64,000 bases of DNA from Ptychodera flava. Lineage: Eukaryota; Hemichordata; Enteropneusta; Ptychoderidae. Below are positions 21,726-34,391 of the stretch, one piece after another (position 1 is the first letter of the stretch; every line of letters starts with the position of its first letter). The stretch spans positions 16,652,218-16,716,217 of the forward strand of contig NC_091946.1 in the NCBI RefSeq assembly GCF_041260155.1. The letters are read 5' to 3'. The notes under the pieces are model-generated. The model ran no database searches. It saw only the letters and a list, made by a program, of their open reading frames with translations, and was not told where the DNA came from. A program made the translations under genes and the position numbers.

Positions 21726-23823
21726 GCAACCACAGTTTATAACATTATTGATGACAAGGAATTGTACTGTCGATTACCTTGATAAAGAAGTCAAAATGAT
21801 ATAATTTCATTGTTGTAAATCTACGGCCTTTGAGGTATGGTGAATGTATGCGTGCCATACAGCTGTAAACAACCAAATTTCCTGATCGGTATTGTGTATC
21901 AGTATCTCACATGCAGAGCAATATACGACTAAAAGCAGCTGGAATACAAAATTTTTTGCCGAGTTTAGCAAAATATTGTACTGGGAATGATAAATTTGTT
22001 TGAAGTTCGATGATGAATTTTAATCTTTTTACAAGATAAATTTTTATTCTTGAAATAACACTTTCATGTGCTTTCATAAACTCTGTTAACACTTTATAGT
22101 TTGGTAGTGAGCCATTGGAAGTTGTCACTGGGTAATTACACTGTTTAGACGAAAACATTACATGACACGAGTAATATTTTTGCATATGCAGTCTTTTCCC
22201 TAGTGTTGGTATACTGAATGACTCATGTAGTTTGCAAACTATGTGAGTTTATGTAAAGAGCATATGCAAATGACACAGTTGTATGCAGTTGATCATTTGT
22301 GCCTTACTGTAACTGTTTGGATGAGCTAATTTCAAAAGTTCACTTTTTGCTGTTGGATTTGACAGTTTTATCTATAGCTTAACTAGTTGCACTGTTTTAC
22401 CTCAAACTCTGAGTTGTGTTTTAAAATAGATATGGTTACCATATTGTGCACAGTGTGTAAAAGCAAGGTTGAGGATGGTACTTATTGCAATTTGCATTTC
22501 TCAGTTCGTTGTACTCTTTGCAGTAGAACTGATACATGTTTTAATGGAAATTTTTTCACACACGCAACAGCTGAAAATATTATGAAAGAATTATTTTTTT
22601 CATTTACAGTGAGTTGTACTTCAAGATTTGTGAACATTCACCAAAAGCCATGTACATGTATAATTTACCTTGCAGTTGTTGAAATGATTGTGAAATTGAT
22701 CTGTATTTCACATTTTTGGCAAAAGAATTTCTGTATATATTGGTGTCGTAGATAATGGCAAATGAAGAACACCAATATTATGGACCAAAGTGGTAACAAC
22801 CCATGTACTTGAGGGGAAACATATACCCCCAAAGGACCAGTTTGAGTGTACTATGGTCTATGAATTTGAATGGTATATCCTGCAGACTACAGTACTGTTA
22901 AAACTTAAAGACATAATATTTGTAAGTGTAAAAATGTAAATTTTTGCAATTTTACAGTTCACAACAGCCTTGGCTGTCACATTGTCAACCTCAGATAGCA
23001 TCATAGTGATTCTATTTTACTTGCTGACATGTTGCAGAGCAAGAAAATCAGTCCTCAAATATACACCCATTGCCTTGCCTGTTTTCACTTATTTCAGCAT
23101 GCAAGCCTGACCAAATTCTTTGATCTCTTTCACGGCTGGTAGAATTTCAGGCAAATGAAACTACCATTTTAGATTCCAGACTTGTGAATCTGCTCTGTGT
23201 TTGTCTACCGATGGTATCTTAGAACAGGCGACATAGAAAAACTACTGTCAAACACAAGCCAAAGACATAGTAACTTAAAGATGGATAAGGCAAATCATTT
23301 TATATTGATTATTTCAAGGGCAGGCTCTCATTTTCGCAACATTATTGTTCTCATTGCCTGAATCTGACCTTTTCAAAAATGTGCTGTGGTCCTCATCTTT
23401 CTGTAATTTCAAATAATAAGTATTTACGCTTTTTTCAGGCACTGTTCTTTGTAAAAATATGTTTGCAAAAAGTGGGTTTCTCATCATCGTATTCTTGTAG
23501 ACATTCTCATTCTGCAGCACTAAAATATACTATCGTACAGTGCCTCAAATTTTGTTTGGTGTTAAAAATTACCTTTCCAACTGTTACAAGTTTTAGCGAA
23601 AACAAATCATGTTATCTTTGTTATCAGAATGTCAGACAGTGAGATGTGCTTTCCATTTCTTGGCATTGTCTTACTCATCTACATACATGTAGTTGAACTT
23701 GCCACACACCATGTCAAAATACAATGTTCGCATTCAATGGTAAACTGTAAATATGCAGGTTTTTTTAACATGTTTAACTTGCCGTAATAGCAATATAGCA
23801 CACCTTGATCAACTTTGTATTAT
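21726..23823. other. non-coding stretch
   Basis: About 2 kb without a supported exon. A 122-codon open frame at 22387-22755 is rich in Cys and aromatic residues but has no domain pattern, and its TTG start and AT-rich base use look like chance. Confidence 0.45.
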
Positions 23824-23869
23824 CTTGGAAAATCCTGGACAGGAAAATTCTGTCTGTTTGCCCATACAT

Positions 23870-23948
<79 letters not shown>

Positions 23949-24074
23949 TGTCTGAAGATTGCAGGTTTAAGTAACAGATATTACTACTTTGTAATTGAAG
24001 AAATTTGTGTTATTATTTATAATGCTCTGCGTTACGCATCGAGCGCTGTAATTTCCCATGAGGACATCTGTATA

Positions 24075-24148
<74 letters not shown>

Positions 24149-24229
24149 TATATGTGCAGGGGCATATATGAAAGGAGAAACAGGAAGGCCACAATGACAA
24201 TGACACCATGAAAGCCAGGATTTTCCAAG
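23824..24229. repeat. two (TA)n tracts between a 15-bp inverted repeat
   Basis: CTTGGAAAATCCTGG at 23824-23838 is exactly inverted at 24215-24229. Between them lie a (CA)n(TA)n tract (23868-23945) and a (TA)n tract (24076-24144). This could be a small element whose centre has expanded as a microsatellite. Confidence 0.7.
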
Positions 24230-25466
24230 ATTACATATATGCCATATTGCTTTTGCAAATTTTATTGCCATGGATAATCAAAATTGAGCTAAATCCCCTT
24301 CCCCTAAATGCATTTGTCATGTGTGGGTTTCAATTATCCATGTTCCCTTGGTGTTGTCAGAAATGGCAAAGTGTACCTCTGATGTGAAGACTGTTGCACT
24401 GGCAATGTACAATTTTGGTTTCCTTTTCTTTCGTATATGTTCATCTGACACCATGAAAGTGTATTTTTAGTAAGACACCATGGAATGTTCTTGTTTAATT
24501 CATTACAAAAGTGATTTACTGATCGTTGCTGCGCACAAATGTTATTTTACTCATGTTTTATGGTCATCAATATTCATATGAAATTTTTTTAGGTCAGAAA
24601 GTGAATAAAGAGAATATTTACAATGTTGGACACCTCTGAGAACATTGTGCTTCATTTTTTATTATGTTCAAAGGGATTACCTTACCTTTTGATAATATTT
24701 TCATTGTTTTGTCTTAGAAAACATGTACGTCTTCTTATTCTTCTTCCAAAATTATCAGAATGTGCATTCAAAACATGACACATTGTGTTCAGAATTTGAT
24801 ATTATTGTTGACAAATGACATCTAGTCCAGACTAGAATACAATTTTCAGCAATAGAATGGCATAGAATTTACACACAAATTGACAAGTTAAACACCATGC
24901 ATTTTGAAATGGTGTTTTGGTGTTTCACAAACAGGGCTAAAAGGCATCATTGGTCATAACATCAATAAATTTATGACATGAATAAGGTTGATAAAAATTG
25001 AATACTTCTATTATTATTGTATACTTACTAAAGTATCCAACTGCACTTACAATTCTGAACGATGGTCAGTATTTATGCCAAATGCACGCAGTTGTAGTAC
25101 AGACCCGAGACCCTCTGACATGGAGTCTGTAGTTTAACAGATGTAGCATTGGACAGTAATGCACATGCAGTCAAGTTACTGCCTCGGCAGTCTCGCTCTT
25201 CATGCATACCCTGTTAGTTCAGCTACTAAGTATACCAACCAAGATAATGGTCAATTTCAAGTTCGTATTGAACAGAAAGGGAAGATGGGGCGCTCCATTG
25301 TATACTCATTATACGACAGTTTTGACAAAGTTTGTTGCTTTCTGTACACTTTTGACTGTCCGGGCCTCACTTTGATAAAAAAAATAGCAAACAAAAAGTC
25401 AGACATAGACAAAATATTGACAGACGTAAAATACAAATGCATGAGACCTCTATGTTTTGACCAATT
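24230..25466. other. non-coding stretch with a repeat fragment
   Basis: A diverged fragment of the interspersed repeat lies at about 24790-24920 (TTGACAAATGACATCTAGTC). An AATAAA on the plus strand at 24604-24609 has no obvious gene attached. No exon is supported. Confidence 0.45.
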
Positions 25467-25607
25467 TTGATATAATTACAGTCACCTGTGTTGTACTCCG
25501 CTCTGCGCCTATGCGCCCTTAGACGTACCGGTATGTGGCATATACACACGTCCAGGGGCGCATGGGCACTGAGCGGGATAGAACACAGGTAGTCTGTGAT
25601 ATAATAT
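25467..25607. mobile_element. foldback (palindromic) element, ~140 bp
   Basis: The left arm (from GATATAATTACAGTCACCTG through CGCATAGGCGCAGAGCGG read in reverse) pairs with the right arm (ACGTCCAGGGGCGCATGGGC ... ACACAGGTAGTC ... GATATAATAT). The arms are about 60 nt with scattered mismatches, so the element would form one long hairpin. Confidence 0.7.
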
Positions 25608-25915
25608 ATGTTTATATACCCATTTTTTTTAACTCTATTGACTGAACATACCGTCTTGACCCAGCATACTGCATAAACTAGATTTTTGACTTCAGTATTT
25701 GGCATTGTTAGGGGTTGTAGAAAATATCGTGAAGTTTCCATATTTTGTAGTTGTATTGTTGTATTGAATTAACTGTCCAGCTCACTGGATGTACTACCAG
25801 GGGCTTATACAGGTAGCATCACAGGGACGCGTTTATATACTCCCAGCTGTGTCATGCGCACGCTGCATTTTACCTCTTGGGAATTTGGGTACTATGAATA
25901 GTTGTACACACACTC

Positions 25916-26695
25916 TAGTCTGGTTCCCTGACCCATTTCCCCGGTAGAGGGCGTGGGGAAGGGTCAGGTACCGGCTAATGTAAACATGGACGCTATTGGG
26001 TTAAAATAAAACAAGCTGTGATTGGATGAAAGTAACACTTGTAACTTTTTCTCATCTTTCTTGGGTTTCGCTCACTTGACACCAACTACAAAGCCGTGGA
26101 GGTAGAATGAAAGACTTTCTACCTCCATGATTTAGCCACTGTGATTTAGCACACCTCTTAATACTTTTAGAACGTCGACATGATGCCTGGCATTTTTCAC
26201 GAAATTCGGACACCATTCTATCCATCGAAATCAATCGTCGTTCACAGTTCCAACAAAGTTTGCTTTCAATTAGCTGTGATATCGCAGCAGTACTTGTGGC
26301 GTGTATCGAACGTGCTCGGGTCATTCGATCGGGTCACGCAACAGTCGGCGATGACCTCAATGACCCTAGCGTGTTCGATACACGCAACAAGTACTGCTGC
26401 GATATCACAGCCAGCCTTCAATCACCTCTATTTCCCGATACTTTTGGATTAATCCTTTCAGTTTATGTTTCCTGTCTCGTGTGCCAATGTTTTTGGTTAG
26501 GATACCAGTGTTCGAACATAATTCTGATCCAGTCGAATTTTGATTTCATGGTAGCAGCCATATTTGTTGTAGCATGTTCTGTCAGGTGACTAACCTCCGC
26601 CATCTTGAACAAAATTCTGTTCAAGATGGCTACCGGTACCTGACCCTATATTCCCCACGCCCTCTACCGGGGAAATGGGTCAGGGAACCAGACTA
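25916..26695. mobile_element. 780-bp nonautonomous DNA element, 9-bp target duplication
   Basis: The ends TAGTCTGGTTCCCTGACCC and GGGTCAGGGAACCAGACTA are inverted, and the match extends for about 60 bp. The direct repeat CACACACTC flanks both sides (25907-25915 and 26696-26704). A second inverted repeat lies inside, about 26267-26325 against 26351-26412 (GTGATATCGCAGCAGTACTT). There is no transposase. A 9-bp duplication is usual for MuDR-type transposons; an 8-bp reading (hAT) cannot be excluded. Confidence 0.8.
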
Positions 26696-26704
26696 CACAC
26701 ACTC

Positions 26705-27181
26705 CGACTCATAAGAAATCCAAGGGTGGACACCGAACAAGACCGTTTGGGAAAATCTACATTGTAACGGGTTATATGCCAACAAAACCAATAGTTATGG
26801 CCATTTCTTACGTCAAATAAATAATTTTTCGGTAACATTACCAAATAGTGCGTTTGGTCATTGAAACGGAGTGTAATTTCGCTGCTTGAACGAAGGGAAA
26901 ACTGCTCTGTATGCAAATTACTGAATTACAGGTCGCGATGTCGCAATAGATTTCTCGAGTGCTGATTGGCTATGAAGTGCCTGCTTTCCTATGACGTAAG
27001 TATGTGCAAATAAAAACATTGCAAACGACGTCCAGTGTTTCAACCCGGAAGTGTGGATCTCGCACAGTTTTCGACTGTTTCATGGCATTAAAGTAAGACA
27101 TATATGCCTAGTGCCTGTCTAACAATATGCGAAGTGTGGAATATCTTTTGGGTCATTTTTTTCATATTTCAGTGATTTTTA
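26705..27181. other. non-coding stretch
   Basis: No exon, repeat or clear signal seen. Confidence 0.4.
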
Positions 27182-27251
27182 CTAGGATTCGAGCGCGAGT
27201 CGTACGTGGTAACGTACAGACCGTACGCGTTCCGATGAACCACGCGCCACC
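27182..27251 (-). tRNA. tRNA-like sequence (pseudogene or SINE head)
   Basis: On the minus strand, GCTCGAATCC matches the internal B box and GGCGCGTGGTTCATCGG resembles an A box about 35 nt upstream, the spacing of a normal tRNA. The acceptor ends do not pair well, so it is probably a tRNA-derived repeat and not a working tRNA. Confidence 0.3.
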
Positions 27252-27538
27252 TGTCCAATGACAGTTTCCGTTTGAAATGATTGACGTACAGAGCAGTTTT
27301 CTTTCAGGTGCCCGGTTTGTGTCCATCCTTGGTGTTTTATATAAGAACAGTGGCAAAGCACTTAATCTTGAAAATACTATTTTAACAATCAGACGGAAAT
27401 ATAAATAATCATTAATAATTGATATGTTATTGTGAACAAGCAAACACGGAAAACAAATATAAAAGATCGAGTCATAATGTTCGAAAATGGGTTCTCAAAG
27501 TACCAACATTCGTCATTCGAAAGATAACGCGTCCCTGT

Positions 27539-27684
27539 GGGTAGCATTAGCTGTGGCTCCATAACCGTGGTGTTTTCGGACGGGATTTCTGCCTTTTACG
27601 GGCTGGTTTTGACTTTTGCCCGTAAAACAAGTTAAAGGCAGAAATCCCGTACAAAACACCACAGCTATGAACCCATAGCTACCT
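27539..27684. mobile_element. foldback element, ~146 bp
   Basis: Long imperfect hairpin. The left arm includes CGGGATTTCTGCCTTTTACG, with its inverse AAAGGCAGAAATCCCG on the right. The loop is bounded by TTTTACGGGC and GCCCGTAAAA, and the outer ends are GGTAGC and GCTACC. Confidence 0.8.
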
Positions 27685-28022
27685 AGTTGTAGCATCCCTG
27701 AGCTCAGCTCCCTGAGCGGCGAGCCATGGAAATCACACTGGCCAATGAATGTGATACAGACATGTTGCCTACAAACTGTCATCTGTGCGTATTACCGGTT
27801 AAATGTCACCATGATTGCTAGAAAGACACTTTTATAATGCAACTGAGACTTTATATGCCTACGTACGGTCCCTCTGTGGGACCTTAGACCTGTGATACAA
27901 GCCTCACTCTCAATTGACAGTCAGCGCCGTCTAATAACCTTTGGAGAAACGAAATACCGTACAATTTAACGCATGTAAACAAACGCTTCTGAGGTATTTT
28001 TCAGACTGTGTTTCAGAATACA

Positions 28023-28202
28023 GAGAAAGCAAGGGCTTACATTTTTCGATTTTCAGCTACAACTGTCAGGCAATTTTATCTCCAATCTTTTGAAGCACGA
28101 TTTGATAGGAACAGGCAAACAGGCAAAGGTTATCTGATCACTCAAATGAATCGATTACTTACAGAGTATCCTTTGCAGAGTTTCAAAGTCAAGCAATCGT
28201 AA
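28023..28202 (+). CDS. possible terminal exon, unrecognised
   Basis: The acceptor GTGTTTCAG is followed by a 59-codon frame ending TAA, with plausible composition (VRQFYLQSFEARFDRNRQTG). No partner exon and no family are recognised. It may be chance. Confidence 0.2.
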   Translation, partial: EKARAYIFRFSATTVRQFYLQSFEARFDRNRQTGKGYLITQMNRLLTEYPLQSFKVKQS

Positions 28203-29727
28203 TCCACTGCTGATTACAGAATCATTCTCATCCCACCTTTTAATAGTGGTTGTTGATGTCCTCTCATGGATTGTGGTTTTATTTGCAAACTCCGACATTG
28301 CCGTAAAGTGAGATGCAGAAAATGCTGCACCCGAAGATTGTGGATGGTACTGTTGTATCTCTCAACAAAGACGCCAAACTTTTTCACTGGTCGATTTGAC
28401 TTAAACAGCGTTTCCCAGGGTCGAGAAAATGATTAAACACACTGACTACAGTTGCATGTGGTTCGATACACGGCATAGGCCACTGGATTAGAAAGGGGTG
28501 AAGTTTGGAAACTGAATTTATTTTCATTTCTGAATGGCCGAAATACACGCGTATCGCCCAGTTCGGAGACGGATTTTCCTCATCAAAAGACACATTTATT
28601 TAATTAACAAGCATCGATGGCCCAAGTCCCTCTAGATTTCTAAATTCATACCTGCTATCTTTGCAGCCAAATTGCGCTGTTCACGGTTACAGGTTTGTTT
28701 CTAAATATAGCTGTACGCGCGCGACATCGCACACGCAGCTTGAAATGCGGACAAATTTTATCAATGTTGCATACATGGCCGTTTTTGCAGCTAATACTCA
28801 GAGTCGTGAATATGTTTTTTAGTATTCATTGTTACACTAGCAGTCACCCACTGAGATGTATTTTCGTCGTTCTTGCATGCGTAATTTTCAAAAGCGTTAT
28901 CTGAAAATGCGGACAAATATTTATTTTTGCATATTAATTAGAGAACAGTGACGTAAACTGTGAACGGCCCTATTGATCTACTGTACCGTACATTTTGGGG
29001 TACGTCTGATTTCAGAGGGGACCGCGCTATCAATAAGAAACGAGCTTTTCTAACAACAGGTGCCGTACTCATCGGCCCAGTTAGCATACATCGCCAATTT
29101 AAATGTTTCAGGTGAACACGGACTGACAGCAGGTGGGCAATCACATCACCACTACTTTAAATGTGCCGCAGTGCCAACTGTTGAAAATTCTGTTTTCTAA
29201 ACTTCCTGTCTTTCTAATACACACAGCTGCCTTCGCTATAGGTCAAACCACAAATGTTTGCGGTTTAAAACATTATCTAAAACGTACTACCAGGGAGCCT
29301 GCACATATTTGCTGTGGTATTTTCGTTTCCAATAGTACTGCATAAACCATCATAAACTTTTGATCCTTGCTCATGCACTCAGCCTGAGTGAGAATCGATC
29401 GTCATGCACGTTGCGCGTTGCAGTATAACTTGCCTATAGGTATTACGCGTGACATGTATTCACTTCTCAAGATTTCTGCAGTAGGTAACTGCTTTCCGAC
29501 ATTTCCGATAAAGAATGAAACATTTGATGCAGCCGCAGGCTCATTAGACTCGTATCGCCGGCTAATTTTCTCAGTACCAGACTTTGTCTGTTATACCCTG
29601 CATTACAATTGACACTATCAGATGTTTATCTTGCGATCTGTAGAAACACATGTACGGTATTATTCGACTGTTCGAGCAAATGATCAGCTATGGCGTTTTC
29701 TTTATTTTCTTCTCCATTAATTGGCAG
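28203..29727. other. non-coding stretch
   Basis: No supported exon or repeat. GC content and short open frames are unremarkable. Confidence 0.4.
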
Positions 29728-29806
29728 AGATGAGTGTATATCAGAAGTTTTCAACGATCGAAGTAATCAATCGGAAGGTCTCAGTACGACTTGGCTGTGA
29801 GCATGA
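29728..29806 (+). CDS. possible internal exon, unrecognised
   Basis: AATTGGCAG acceptor, open frame MSVYQKFSTIEVINRKVSVR to GCEHE, then donor GTAAGA. Both splice sites are good, but no neighbouring exon or family is recognised. Confidence 0.2.
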
Positions 29807-30124
29807 GGTAAGACCTGTGATATTTTTATCACAAGGTTTGGATGATGTTCTGGTTCGCCAGTTCTCAATGCTATTTACATTTAAGAATGCTTTGTTAGCT
29901 TCGTTGTAGTGCAACCACGGTTTACACTGAAACGTTACCTTTAAGTTTACCAGAATAAGGCAAAAAAGAACACTTTCATAGATAAATAAGTATTTAATAC
30001 AAAATAACACTTAATCTAGCTTGTACAGAAAGTTTTAAAATGATCAGACAGCACTGGCATGAAGACACGGAAATAGTAAAGAGAATGTGATTGGTATTTG
30101 AAAACAGTAGAATAAAGCACACTC

Positions 30125-30220
30125 AGCGATGGTATACCACGAGATAGTCCAGTTCACGACATATATGCACGAGCAAATATGTGAAGTGAACTGGTCAAAA
30201 TCGAGTGGTATACCATCGCT
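30125..30220. mobile_element. foldback element, ~96 bp
   Basis: AGCGATGGTATACCAC at 30125-30140 is exactly inverted at 30205-30220. The inner arms CAGTTCAC and GTGAACTG also pair, leaving a short loop. Confidence 0.8.
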
Positions 30221-31662
30221 AGATGTGATTTATTGCTATTATATCATAACAGTATATTGAAATTATGGCATGGAACGTCAAAAAATAAAAAGATTTTACC
30301 TCTTGCCGAAAGCTCACGTGTGTGCCAACTGTGGTATATACTATGGAGAAATTTCTTTAAATTTGGACATCACAGCTTTGTTAAGTACGGATACTTTCAT
30401 TAATGTTTCTGCTGAACTTCAGTTTGAATAAAATTTCCCTGAAATATAATGGCAGTGACTTACGTCCCTGCAAACCAATGGACAGATTTGATCAGATCCA
30501 AAGGCCCGGCAAACCTAATATTGAATGATCTGAGAGAGAATCCACAGTTAGTTTGAACTTAGAGAAGTCGTAGGATTTCCTTTACTTATAGCTTTGTAGA
30601 AAGTCTCTATCATTTTGGCTACAGGGTGTAATCTTTAATCTAATCCTGTGTCAGTTGTAGACTTGGTTCAGGTCTGTGATTTGTGAATGTTTGAGTGGAG
30701 TGAACGCAATGATTTGTATCCTGCTTTCATGTGAAACGCACGCGTGAGTGGACGCGATTGGTAGGGTGAACGCGATGAGTGGAGTGAACGCTATACGGCG
30801 GAGTTTCACCTGGAATTGTATGGTATAAGTGTACATGCACTTAGGTCACCAAAAGATGTCCGTTCCTCTTTGGGTCACCCTGCTCGTAAAACTTCTTGAC
30901 ATTATGAACAAAATAATTATCAGTTTGGCCTGTGATGGCGCTATCATTTCCCGGTTGTGTGCTACCATGCTGAGCACCAGTAATCGAAATCTATGCTTTC
31001 ACAAGTTTACTGTTAACATCGAAATAAGATCGAGATGAGCAAGTGTAATTTGTTCGGTTGTTACTATTTTAAAGAAAATTATCTACGTGCAAGTTAAAAT
31101 ATCAAAACTCTCAGCAGATTAACCATAACACATTTAGCTATCATTAACCTTAACAACATTAACAGGATATATAAATAATAACTCGGAGAATCTTATTTGG
31201 AATAATAATCTTGTGTCGACAGGGAAAAAAACCAAGTTAATATCAAATCAGCAAACCTAAGTAGAAGCACTATAAGGCATTTGAAAAGTATTTTCAAACA
31301 TGTAATATGCTTTTAAAATCCCATTAAAGTACGTGTATAGATGATTTGCAGCAACTCTGCAAGGTTGGGGAGTGACGTCAGTTCAACGGTTCAAACTGAA
31401 TCAAGGAATGCAGCCTAAGTTAGTATTTTCTAATGTTCTATAAAAGGAAACATTATCATCATCATCTATGTACTAACGTTGAAATGCTACGCAAACCTAA
31501 TAATATATACTCATGAAAATCAAATTTTGCTGTAATCATAAGAAGGCAAACACCGTTTAACTCTTCTTCGCCAAAGTGGGGCAAATGTATAATGCACTGA
31601 TGACCTAAGTGAGAGTCACCAGTGGCCACTCCATTGATGACCAGCATATAGTTGAAGCCGCT
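30221..31662. other. 3' region of the unit 1 Ig gene
   Basis: Probably holds the 3' UTR of the minus-strand gene at 31663-33305. A block at 31105-31137 (AGATTAACCATAACACATT) is shared with unit 2 at 42404-42435, which supports a common origin of the flanks. A loose 14-16 bp repeat of GAGTG(A/G)ACGC(A/G)AT lies at 30690-30795. Confidence 0.45.
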
Positions 31663-33305
31663 TCACATTACGTTGCAAGCACTGCGTTTACCTTCCTCCT
31701 GTTGGAGAGACAAAGTCACATAACATATTCGTAGATTGCCAAGTAATGACATTGTTCATTCCCTATCCATTTCACATACAGTTTGTGGATCAGCCCCTTA
31801 CTGTTTTACTTACACTTTTAAGCATCGCCCCCTCATTTTTTTACTTACACTTTTACACTGGACTTTGTGGATGATCGATAGTCTCTCAAAAGTATCAAAA
31901 AGTTGTAATTATTTCCAAACTATTTGAGGAACATAAGCGAATGAAGGTTCGGAACAAAGTGAAGTACAGCTTAGTTGAGGAAATACGATTTTGACACCTT
32001 ACAGCTTTTGTCTTGTGCTAAGGGGTCATGCTGTATGGTATTGAAATGCATTGTGGGTAAAAAGTCGACTTCTCACCACAACATGTTTGAGATAGTGATC
32101 TGATAAATACTTTTAACGCAAATGCAACCATTTTCATGTCAAAAAGTTCTGTTTGTTTGTGAAACTGAATATATTCCTGCATCTTTTCATCTTTTTAGGT
32201 ATTTCTGGTACGAAATTCCTGTACAATCTAAAGCTTTCCGTTGACTTCTGTAATCTTATGTATTTCACCTGTAGAATCCGCCATGTTGAAATACGGTTGA
32301 CCGCCTGGGACTTTGACGACCCACCTGGGAGGCAAAATCGTATTTAAGGTACCGAGAATACTATCGATGTAATTCAAGAACCCCAAGGCAAAGACAAGGT
32401 GAAATTCGGCACTTTTGTAACATACGTTTACGAATATTATCTCGTCTGTAACGATTATACATTAATAAAATGGCAATACAGAATAATTTTGGGGACAAAT
32501 TTGTGCGGTATTTATACTAATCAACATTATCCGACAGTTGCGTTCACCTTTTTTCGTATTGCTTAAGGAAGAAAGACAAGCCAGGAAAAGCTGCTTAACA
32601 CCGTGAGGGAGATAAAGTTCAGTATTTCTCTCCGGATTGTTTCAAAACATTAATCCCTTCAAATCAGTGACTGTTTTGCTTGATGGGCTCACACAGGATT
32701 GCTCTCACTAAGTCTTAGATATTTATAGAACGATATCGTTACATTCGCAAAGTATTGAGGATATTCCGACAAGACGGGTACAAATTACGTTGAAGAGGCT
32801 GTCCAATGAGTGTTCAACGTTTATGCGCTTTGTAAATCAAAAAAGTTTCGATCGGCGGGCTCTTGCGGTGGCAAAGTCTTAGTTACTTACCACAGAGCAT
32901 GATGACGATTCTGGGCCCAGCGTATTCGAAATTGTGACTGTGTACCGCCCAGGCACGGACACGTCCTTGAGCTGTGATGTATAGCCGTATGTTGACTCGT
33001 GTCCACTGTGTTTTGTCCACTGTACTCTAGGTCTTGGAATGCCTCCGAACGACACGCCGAGCGCAATGGTCCGACCATTCTCCAAACTGCGACGTGCCGG
33101 TAGCTCATTGGTGAAATAGGGGGCGTCTGTGTGATCAAATGCATTTTCAAAGGCATATTAAACTAAGGTTACAGAATAAAGTGATCGACTGGTAAATCTT
33201 TACTCGAAAACTTGCACACGTTTACCCAACATTTAACCTTCCTTGAGAAAGAAACAAATAGTGGTAAAAATTGCGACGCTTACGTTCTTCTGGTTCGGAA
33301 TCCAT
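31663..33305 (-). CDS. unit 1: mini Ig-domain protein with CaaX end
   Basis: Three-exon model: 33305-33284, 33126-32891 and 31698-31663, all with GT..AG introns, giving 97 residues. Exon 1 encodes only MDSEPEE. Exon 2 (236 nt) is one I-set-like Ig fold: HAPYFTNELP, then LGVSFGGIPRPRVQWTK, then VPGRYTVTISNTLG. The strand B and F cysteines are both Val, and the strand C Trp is kept. Exon 3 ends GKRSACNVM, a CaaX prenylation motif with X = Met, which usually means farnesylation. No signal peptide or membrane segment is visible, so a cytosolic protein held on a membrane by a lipid is inferred. It lies head to head with the small gene at 34392. The nearest families are titin or MLCK-type intracellular Ig domains, but I know no protein of this layout. 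Confidence 0.7.
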
Positions 33306-34391
33306 GTTTCGTTTTTCTGTTGCGATCGGCGATCGTCGATATATCGTTTTTGATTTCTCTCTCTCTCTTTATATGAAAAGAATGTGAAACCATCTTACCT
33401 TTTGCTCTGATCCTATTCCTCCGCCGAAATTTCTCTTCATTGCTGTTTCGTGAGGGGGTCTTTTTGGCGTAGTGAACAAAATATGCAAAGTGCGCGATTT
33501 TCAAAAGGTTCTATGACGTTTGCCAAGCCAGGCATCCTCAACTCGACAACAATTTAATACCCAGGTTTCCCGAGTTATTCACTACGTTTGTGAGATCTTA
33601 CCATTCCGCGATATCTTAAGTCGAAAATTCAAAAAAGTGATGTCATTTCTAGTAAAAGTGAAGAAATTAACTTTGGGGAAAATTCTGGGGCCCATGAGCA
33701 AAGTTTTTCGCTTTTGGTTGCTATTTTTCTGCGGAAGGATCCGATAGTTGACTGCAAAAGAAAAAAAATAGCAGGTTTGGATCAGTGTAATAACCGAGGG
33801 GAGGAATACTCTTCATTTTATCTCATTATGCCGTGAAAGTGTTGTAAAACGACACAATAACACCCGGGCCGCCATTGCATATGGTTTCGACCAAGCCACT
33901 ATTGGTCGCTGCTTTCACATGATGTCATTCTTGACGACGCGCACAACATAGTCTTTGTCGAAAATAAATCGTTTTCTGCTACGTATACTGTGACGTAGCA
34001 CGTAATTTCCCCAGATCGTAATAGGTAATATTCGGTAAAATTCTTACAAAAATTTTCCAATCGGCGGAGAATTTGGAATCATGAGTCATCGTAGCATTGT
34101 CTTGCCGCAACGGGTATTTACGCTGCCGTAAAATTCCCCTAGAAGTATAATTGTACCAGCCACAGTACTTTCAACGGGCGAAATTTGTCACGGTCAGATC
34201 ACTCTTGCGAACGTTGTCAGACATCACACATCAGAAATAACCAAGCCCTTGTTGGAGTCGTCGTCAGACGTCAGTCTCCTGATATCGCATAATTTCTTGG
34301 CAAGGAGAGTTACTGAGTGTCATCGTTCGCTTATATATATATTATAGTTACGTTGACGATCGACATACGCGCCTAGAAGTCAAAAGACAAA
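33306..34391. promoter_or_regulatory. unit 1 bidirectional promoter region
   Basis: This 1086-bp region separates the two divergent start codons. It shares blocks with units 2 and 3: TGAGTCA (AP-1 type) at 34082-34088, GGGTATTTACGC at 34112-34123 and AAAATTCCCC at 34130-34139. TGCGGAAGGATC near 33730 is shared with unit 3, and AAAGTGATGTCATT near 33635 with unit 2. A TATA-like run lies at 34332-34346. Confidence 0.6.

Noticed and set aside
22387-22755. 122-codon Cys-rich frame
   Set aside because: It opens at a TTG, has AT-driven composition and no zinc-finger spacing, and lies in otherwise non-coding DNA.
25159-25470. 103-codon plus-strand frame
   Set aside because: It has no splice signals or family motif, and an opposite-strand frame overlaps it.
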